Of a stretch of 64,000 nucleotides of DNA, positions 58,864-64,000 are shown piece by piece. The stretch is from NCBI RefSeq assembly GCF_030718205.1, contig NZ_JAUZQF010000008.1:62001-126000 (forward strand), read 5' to 3'. The notes below the pieces were generated by a model, which was given only the letters and a program-made list of their open reading frames with translations, had not been told where the DNA came from and ran no database searches. Each line of letters opens with the position of its first letter. Position 1 is the first letter of the stretch. Position numbers and translations under genes: made by a program. This DNA is from Nonomuraea turcica (lineage in GTDB: Bacteria; Actinomycetota; Actinomycetes; Streptosporangiales; Streptosporangiaceae).

Positions 58864-60261
58864 TCAGGCGGGCCGGAACGAGTCTCGTCCGGCCGGTGCC
58901 GCGTGCTTGACCATCAGGTGCCGCGTCACCGAATACTCCAGCACCGCCTCCTGGCTCATGTCCTTGCCGAACCCGCTGCCCTTCACCCCGCCGTGGGGCG
59001 CCTCGCTGGCGATGGGAAGATGGTCGTTCACCCAGGTCACGCCCACATCCAGCCGGTGCGCGACGCGCATCGCGCGGGACACGTCGCGCGACCACACCGA
59101 TGACGCCAAACCGTACCTGGTGTCGTTGGCCAGCCGGACCGCCTCATCCTCGCCGTCGAACGGCAACACGACCAGGACCGGCCCGAACAGCTCTCCTTGG
59201 ACGATCTCACTTTCCTGTGCGACATCGGTCACAAGTGTGGGCGGATAGAAAAAACCGGGCCCGTCGAGCGGGACGCCGCCGTGCAGCACCCGCCCGCCCG
59301 AGCGGGCGACGAACCCGTGCACCCGCTCCCGGTGGGCGGCCGAGATCAACGGGCCGATGTCGGTGGCCGGGTCCCAGGGGTCACCGACGGAAATTTCAGC
59401 AAGTGTTGCCCGAAGCGCCTCGACCGCGTCACCGTAGATCTCCTTGGCGACGTAGACGCGGGTCGCGGCCGTGCAGTCCTGCCCGGTGTTGTACGTCGCC
59501 CCCATCGCCACGCCGCGGGCCATCTCCGCCACGTCGGCGTCCTCGAAGACCAGCGCCGGCGCCTTGCCGCCGAGCTCCAGGTGCACCCGCTTGAGCGTGG
59601 CCGCGGCGCCGGACATCACGGCCCGGCCGGTCTCCGTGGAGCCCGTGACGCTGACCATGTCCACACCCGGATCGGTGACCAGCGCCTGGCCGGCCTCGGC
59701 GGCGCCGGTGACCGCCTGGACCAGCCCTTCGGGCGCGCCCGCCTTGGCGAACAGCTCGGCGAGGCGCAACGTCGTCCGCGGCGTCTGCGGGGCCGGCTTG
59801 ATCACCACCGCGTTGCCCGCGGCCACCGCCGGACCGACCTTCCAGACCGCCATGACGAACGGGAAGTTCCACGGCGCGATCGACCCCACCACCCCGACGG
59901 GACGGCGCAGCATGACCGAGGTGTAGCCGGGGCTGAACACCCCGGCGCCCGAGCCGTCGAGCGAGCGGGCGGCGCCGGCGAAAAAGCGCAGGTTGTCCAC
60001 GGCGAAGGGCAGCTCGCCGTCCCTGAACACCGCCGCCGGCTTGCCGGTCTCCTCGACCTCGAGCCTGGTCAGCTCCTCGGCGTCGGCCTCCACGAGGTCG
60101 GCCAGCCGTAGCAGCAGCCGCGCGCGCTCGGCGGGCGTGGTCTGCGACCACTCCTCGTACGCGGCACGCGCGGCCCGTACGGCCGACGCCACGCCCTCCA
60201 CCGGCGTGTCCAGAATTTCGGCACACGGGAGCCCAGTGGCGGGGTTGATCAATTCACGCAT
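58864..60261 (-). CDS. Aldehyde dehydrogenase, gamma-aminobutyraldehyde dehydrogenase-like
   Basis: A 465-residue NAD(P)-dependent aldehyde dehydrogenase. PWNFPFVMAVWKVGPA, VSVTGSTETGRAVM, catalytic Glu in LELGGKAP near residue 245 and catalytic Cys in NTGQDCTAATRV near 279 are all present. Overall pattern resembles aminobutyraldehyde dehydrogenases (PatD/PuuC type), and the nearby polyamine transporter genes support oxidation of an aminoaldehyde. The substrate is inferred from context. It is the last gene of a small minus-strand run, 14 bp after the glycosyltransferase. Confidence 0.9.
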   Translation of the reverse strand: MRELINPATGLPCAEILDTPVEGVASAVRAARAAYEEWSQTTPAERARLLLRLADLVEADAEELTRLEVEETGKPAAVFRDGELPFAVDNLRFFAGAARSLDGSGAGVFSPGYTSVMLRRPVGVVGSIAPWNFPFVMAVWKVGPAVAAGNAVVIKPAPQTPRTTLRLAELFAKAGAPEGLVQAVTGAAEAGQALVTDPGVDMVSVTGSTETGRAVMSGAAATLKRVHLELGGKAPALVFEDADVAEMARGVAMGATYNTGQDCTAATRVYVAKEIYGDAVEALRATLAEISVGDPWDPATDIGPLISAAHRERVHGFVARSGGRVLHGGVPLDGPGFFYPPTLVTDVAQESEIVQGELFGPVLVVLPFDGEDEAVRLANDTRYGLASSVWSRDVSRAMRVAHRLDVGVTWVNDHLPIASEAPHGGVKGSGFGKDMSQEAVLEYSVTRHLMVKHAAPAGRDSFRPA

Positions 60262-60275
60262 GGAAGGTCAAATCC

Positions 60276-61547
60276 TTACTGGCCGAGCTGCTCGATCAGG
60301 TCGGCGGCCTTGCGCAGGCCGTCGCGACGCCGGATCTCCTCGCCCGCGGCGGCGAGCCGCTCCCGCAGCTCCGCGTCGCCGAGCAGCCGCGCGATCGCCC
60401 CGGTCAGTTCCTCGTCGGTGAAGGCGTAGGTCGAAAGCCTGACACCATAGCCCAATTCATCGACCCGCTGGGCGTTGTCGTACTGGTCCCAGAAGAGCGG
60501 CAGCAGGATCATCGGCTTGCCGAAGTGCAGCGCCTCGGTGGTCGTGTTGTTGCCGCCGTGGGTGATGACCAGGTCGCACTGCGGGATGATCTTGGTCTGC
60601 GGGAGGAACTCCGCGCCCCACATGTTGTCGGCGAGCTTGATCTCCTCGTGCAGCGGGCCCTTGGAGACGATGTACTGGTGCGAGGTGGTGGCCAGCACGT
60701 CGATCACCCGCTGCATGAGCTCCACGTCGGAGGAGCCGAGCGAGCCGAGCGAGAAGTAGATCAGCGAGCCCTCGTTACGCTCGAAGGGCAGGGTGAACTC
60801 CTCGTCCGTCTCGCGGACCGAGGAGTCGAGCCGGTGCCAGGCCGGGCCGAGCGGGCGGGCGTCGGTGTAGTCGAGGATCTCCGGGTAGACGTAGAGGTTC
60901 AGGTCGCCCTGGTGGATGAAGTCGAGGTCGGGCAGCGGCTCGGTGCCCTGCTCGACGCACCACTCGTTGAAGGCGCTCCACAGCTCGCGGTGCGTGCGGT
61001 CGTACTCGGCGCGGAAGGCGTCCCACTCGGCGCGGTCGTCCGCGGGCAGGCCGGAGAAGACCGGCGCGATGTCCTCCCCGCGCACCTCCAGCGGGTTGCA
61101 GGAGACGATGCGGACGAACTTCTTGCCCGCCGTGAGCAGCGCCGGGAACGTGATCACGTTGTCCTCGACGATGATGTCCGGGTTCACCCGCTCGATGATG
61201 GCCTTGAGCTGCGGCTCGCAGTATTTCACGCCGTCGATCAGCTCGGCCCAGATGGGCGCGGTGACGGTCTCGAGCTGCTCCTTCGTGCTCTTGCGGTATT
61301 CGGGCGCGGTCTCGCGGATGAAGTCCTTCCAGAACTGCCCCGGGTCCTGCTCCTCGGCGTTCTCGGGCGGCGGCGCGAGGTCGACTAGGTCTTCCTCGAA
61401 GCCGAGCGCCTCCAGCTTGCCCTTCCACGACGCCTCCGCGGCGAAGACGACGCGGTGGCCGCGGCGGCGCAGGATGTCGCCGATGCCGATGGAGTTGTTG
61501 GTCGGGCCGTACGCGCTTTCCGGCATGAACAGGATCGTGAGAGACAT
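60276..61547 (-). CDS. GT1-family glycosyltransferase, MGT/UGT type
   Basis: A 423-residue cytosolic glycosyltransferase with GT-B fold. The N-terminal acceptor domain begins LTILFMPESAYGPTNNSIG; the C-terminal donor domain carries CDLVITHGGNNTTTEALHFG and LLPLFWDQYDNAQRV, the nucleotide-sugar-binding region of macrolide-type transferases. The acceptor is unknown. The ATG at 61547 has GGAG five bases before it; the GTG at 61553 is an alternative. Its presence inside a polyamine locus is unusual. The aldehyde dehydrogenase starts 14 bp downstream. Confidence 0.87.
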   Translation of the reverse strand: MSLTILFMPESAYGPTNNSIGIGDILRRRGHRVVFAAEASWKGKLEALGFEEDLVDLAPPPENAEEQDPGQFWKDFIRETAPEYRKSTKEQLETVTAPIWAELIDGVKYCEPQLKAIIERVNPDIIVEDNVITFPALLTAGKKFVRIVSCNPLEVRGEDIAPVFSGLPADDRAEWDAFRAEYDRTHRELWSAFNEWCVEQGTEPLPDLDFIHQGDLNLYVYPEILDYTDARPLGPAWHRLDSSVRETDEEFTLPFERNEGSLIYFSLGSLGSSDVELMQRVIDVLATTSHQYIVSKGPLHEEIKLADNMWGAEFLPQTKIIPQCDLVITHGGNNTTTEALHFGKPMILLPLFWDQYDNAQRVDELGYGVRLSTYAFTDEELTGAIARLLGDAELRERLAAAGEEIRRRDGLRKAADLIEQLGQ

Positions 61548-61658
61548 CGACACTCCGGGGGATCTTCAGCGAGTTGAAGGAGAATTCAAAAACGTATCTA
61601 GCGTGAAGGTCAAGTTAAGGGCACTATGGTCACGGCTAACTGAACGGTAACCGAAGAC

Positions 61659-62279
61659 GTGAAGGTGGTGGGGGTGGCCAAGCGCAAGAGCCGGAGCGAC
61701 CGTCGTCTCGACTTGATCGAGGCCGCGCGCAAGGCCATCGTCCGCCACGGCATCGATGGTGTACAGCTCTCGCACGTCGCCGAGGAGGCCGGGCTGACCT
61801 CCGGAGCCGTCCTCTACCACTACCCCAACCTCAGTGACCTGCTGGTCGAGGCGCAGCACGCGGGGATGGAGCGCTTCTACGAGCAGCGGATGCGCCGGCT
61901 GGCCGACTTCACCGACCCGGCCGAGAAGCTGGTCGTCACGATCAGGTCGGGGTTGCCGACCGGGCCGCTCGACCCGGACGTGCGCCTGCTCAACGAGCTG
62001 GGCGGGGCCGCGGGCCGCAACTGGGTCTACGGCGTCCTGCTCTCCTCGCTCTACGACCGCCAGGTGTCGATGTACCAGGCGATCCTGGACACGGGGGCCG
62101 CGCTCGGCGTGTTCCGGCTGAGCTCGGACTCCCTGACGATCGCGCGCAACCTGGTGGCCCTGGAGGACGCGTACGGTTACCGCATCACGGCGAGGCACCC
62201 GGTGATCGGACCGGATGAGGCGGCGGAGCTGATCCTGTCGTACGCCCGTGCGGCCACGGGCAACGACCTGGCACTCTGA
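61659..62279 (+). CDS. TetR-family regulator, BetI-like
   Basis: A 206-residue regulator. Helix-turn-helix: LSHVAEEAGLTSGAVLYHYPNLSDLLVEA after LDLIEAARKAIVRHGIDG. The C-terminal domain is of the TetR_C_6/BetI sort. It is divergent from the glycosyltransferase-dehydrogenase pair and convergent with potA, so control of polyamine uptake and oxidation is likely. The start is GTG 61659 or the GTG at 61674, where GAAGGTGG would serve as ribosome site. No clear palindrome was found in the 111-bp divergent gap; only weak AGTTA/TAACT arms 19 bp apart. Confidence 0.87.
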   Translation: MKVVGVAKRKSRSDRRLDLIEAARKAIVRHGIDGVQLSHVAEEAGLTSGAVLYHYPNLSDLLVEAQHAGMERFYEQRMRRLADFTDPAEKLVVTIRSGLPTGPLDPDVRLLNELGGAAGRNWVYGVLLSSLYDRQVSMYQAILDTGAALGVFRLSSDSLTIARNLVALEDAYGYRITARHPVIGPDEAAELILSYARAATGNDLAL

Positions 62280-62284
62280 TGGGT

Positions 62285-63334
62285 TCATTGATCCACCGCC
62301 ACGATCACGGCGTCCTGGGCGTTCCAGCGCACCTTGACCTTGGCGCCCGTCTGCACCGAGCTCGCCCCCTGCACGGCCACCAGTACCGGCTTGGGATGCC
62401 CCGGCACGTCCACGGAGATGTGCGACACGCCGCCGTAGAAGCTGACGTCCAGGACGCTGCCCGCCAGGCCCCTGACCGCGCTCTCGTCGGCGAGCTCGAC
62501 CTTTTCCGGGCGTACCGCCAGCAGAGCCGGTGAGCCGGCTGTGAGCTCCGTGAGCGGCGCACCGGGCAACATGCCGAACGCATCGCTCTTGAGCGCATCC
62601 ATGCCGCTCGCGGCGCCGCGGAAGAGGTTGTTGGCGCCGACGAAGTCGGCCACGAACGGCGAGCGCGGCCGCTCGTAGAGCGCGACCGGCTCGTCCACCT
62701 GGCGCACCTTGCCGCTGTCGAAGACCGCGATGCGGTCGGCCAGCGACATGGCCTCCTCCTGGTCGTGGGTGACGACCACGAACGTGATGCCGACCTCGTG
62801 CTGCAGCCGCTTGAGCTCCAGCTGCATGTCGGCTCGGACCTTCTTGTCCAGGGCCGACAGGGGCTCGTCGAGCAGCAGCAGGCGGGGCCGCTTGACGATG
62901 GAGCGGGCCAGCGCGACCCGCTGCCGCTGCCCGCCGGACAGCTGAGCGGGCTTGCGGTTCGCGTGCTGGGAAAGGCCGACCGTCTCCAGCACCTCGCCGA
63001 CACGCTGCTTGATCTCCTGGCGGGGCAGCCGCTCGCGCTCCAGCCCGTACGCCACGTTCTTGGCGACGGTCATGTGCGGAAACAGCGCGTACGACTGGAA
63101 CATGAGGCTGATCGGCCGCCGGTTGGGCGCCTTGGACAGCAGGTCGTCCCCGTCGAGCGTCACCTTGCCCGCGTCCGGCGTCTCGAACCCGGCGACGATG
63201 CGCAGCAGGGTCGTCTTGCCGCACCCGGAGGGCCCCAGGAGGGCGAAGAACTCGCCCTGCTCGATCTGGAGCGAGACATCGTCGAGCGCGGTAACGTTCC
63301 CGAACGTGCGGCTGACGCCGTCAATCTTGAGCAC
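62285..63334 (-). CDS. potA: Spermidine/putrescine-type ABC ATP-binding protein
   Basis: A 349-residue ABC ATPase with a C-terminal TOBE domain. Walker A LLGPSGCGKTTLLR near residue 33, Q-loop LMFQSYALFPHMTV, signature QLSGGQRQRVALARS, Walker B LLLLDEPLSALD and H-loop VVTHDQEEA. It belongs to the PotA/opine/iron-type importer group; polyamine specificity rests on the neighbouring aminoaldehyde dehydrogenase and permease. The start is GTG 63334, 14 bases inside the permease gene. The stop is five bases from the TetR stop. Confidence 0.88.
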   Translation of the reverse strand: MLKIDGVSRTFGNVTALDDVSLQIEQGEFFALLGPSGCGKTTLLRIVAGFETPDAGKVTLDGDDLLSKAPNRRPISLMFQSYALFPHMTVAKNVAYGLERERLPRQEIKQRVGEVLETVGLSQHANRKPAQLSGGQRQRVALARSIVKRPRLLLLDEPLSALDKKVRADMQLELKRLQHEVGITFVVVTHDQEEAMSLADRIAVFDSGKVRQVDEPVALYERPRSPFVADFVGANNLFRGAASGMDALKSDAFGMLPGAPLTELTAGSPALLAVRPEKVELADESAVRGLAGSVLDVSFYGGVSHISVDVPGHPKPVLVAVQGASSVQTGAKVKVRWNAQDAVIVAVDQ

Positions 63335-64000
63335 GTGACTTCTCCCCGATCTTGGTCATCCGCTGCCCGGCGATCACCGCCGTGAAGCTCACCAGGAGCA
63401 GGATCGCGGCCAGCGCGTTGATCTTCGGGGTCACCCCGAAACGAAGCATGGAGTAGATGACGATCGGCAGCGTCGGCTCGGCGTTCCCGATCGTGAAGAA
63501 GGCGATCACGAACTCATCCAGCGACAACGTGAACGCCAGCAGCGCGCCCGCGACGATGCCGGGCGCCAGCTGCGGCAGCGTGATCCGCATGAACGTGACC
63601 ACCGGCCCGGCCCCCAGGTCGCGCGAGGCCTCCTCCAGCGAGGCGTCGGCGCCCGCGAGCCTGGTCCGCACCACCGCCGCCACGAACGCCATGGAGAAGA
63701 GCGCGTGCGCGAGCGTCACGGAATACAGGCCCAGCGTGAGCTGGATCATCCCGTAGAAGACCAGCAGCCCGATCGCCAGCACGAGGTCGGGCAGCACGGC
63801 GGGCATGAGCACGATCGCGTCGAGGGTCTTGGACCTGGTGTATCTGGCCAGCCCGACGGCCAGCAGCGTGCCCAGCACCGTGGCGATCGCGGTCGAGCCG
63901 GTGGCCACGATCAACGTGTTGACCAGGCCGGTCGCGATCCGCTCGTCGGCGGCCAGCTCGCCGTACCACTTGAGGCTGAACCCCTCGTAGGTGTACGCCG
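63321..64000 (-). CDS. potC: PotC-like ABC permease, 5' end beyond the window
   Basis: At least 226 residues of a polyamine-type permease; the frame runs through base 63998 and is cut by the window edge. AYTYEGFSLKWYGEL and VNTLIVATGSTAIA are the usual PotC N-terminal features. Five or so membrane segments follow; the coupling loop is EEASRDLGAGPVVTFMRITLP. It overlaps potA by 14 bp. A PotB partner and binding protein should lie to the right. Confidence 0.87.
   Translation of the reverse strand, partial: AYTYEGFSLKWYGELAADERIATGLVNTLIVATGSTAIATVLGTLLAVGLARYTRSKTLDAIVLMPAVLPDLVLAIGLLVFYGMIQLTLGLYSVTLAHALFSMAFVAAVVRTRLAGADASLEEASRDLGAGPVVTFMRITLPQLAPGIVAGALLAFTLSLDEFVIAFFTIGNAEPTLPIVIYSMLRFGVTPKINALAAILLLVSFTAVIAGQRMTKIGEKSRAQD

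Overview
The window is one contiguous piece of a high-GC actinobacterial chromosome. Gene order, strong codon-position GC bias, frequent GTG starts, three conservon (cvn) operons, a DUF2469 gene and many NitT/TauT-type transporters point to Streptosporangiales, most likely Nonomuraea or a close relative. That placement is an inference from gene content. No rRNA, tRNA, insertion sequence, prophage or CRISPR array was seen.

Positions 1-6100 hold the 3' part of iolD, a HAD hydrolase, a protein with two DivIVA-type motifs, an ABC-2 export pair, rlmN and a SUFU-like protein. From 6.1 to 10.8 kb lies the classic minus-strand translation and lipid block rpsB-tsf-pyrH-frr-cdsA. An ArsR-type regulator divergent from an MFS exporter follows, then a secreted M23 peptidase. 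From 14.3 to 27.6 kb comes a long minus-strand housekeeping run (genome order): xerC-like recombinase, dprA with a large repetitive N-terminal extension, comM, yraN, DUF2469, rnhB, two overlapping lepB genes, rplS, trmD, rimM, a KH-domain protein, rpsP and ffh. Two intergenic stretches here carry short tandem repeats (43 bp near 11.1 kb, 27 bp near 20.3 kb).

From 27.7 to 44.4 kb is the most striking region: two tandem copies of a composite module. Each is a minus-strand conservon (cvnA sensor kinase, cvnB roadblock protein, cvnC DUF742 protein, cvnD GTPase) divergent from a plus-strand NitT/TauT-type ABC importer with a lipoprotein binding protein and two permeases. The two CvnB proteins differ at one residue of 140 and the two CvnD proteins at 9 of 195, while the kinase sensor domains and the binding proteins have diverged. 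Only the second module has an ABC ATPase. In the first, an O-methyltransferase follows the permeases.

From 44.4 to 48.5 kb lie a methyltransferase, a TPR protein, a pirin, a TetR regulator, a thioesterase and an NmrA/SDR-like protein. At 48.8-53.9 kb a Pls-type single-module NRPS (A-T-six TM-three C-terminal domains) overlaps an M1 metallopeptidase gene. Its adenylation pocket, aligned by eye, reads DAESIGTVVK, which resembles lysine codes, so an epsilon-poly-lysine-like product is a reasonable hypothesis. A third, more divergent conservon without a transporter follows convergently.

The right end looks like a polyamine uptake and oxidation locus: an aldehyde dehydrogenase, a GT1-family glycosyltransferase, a TetR regulator, potA and the beginning of a potC-like permease cut by the window edge.
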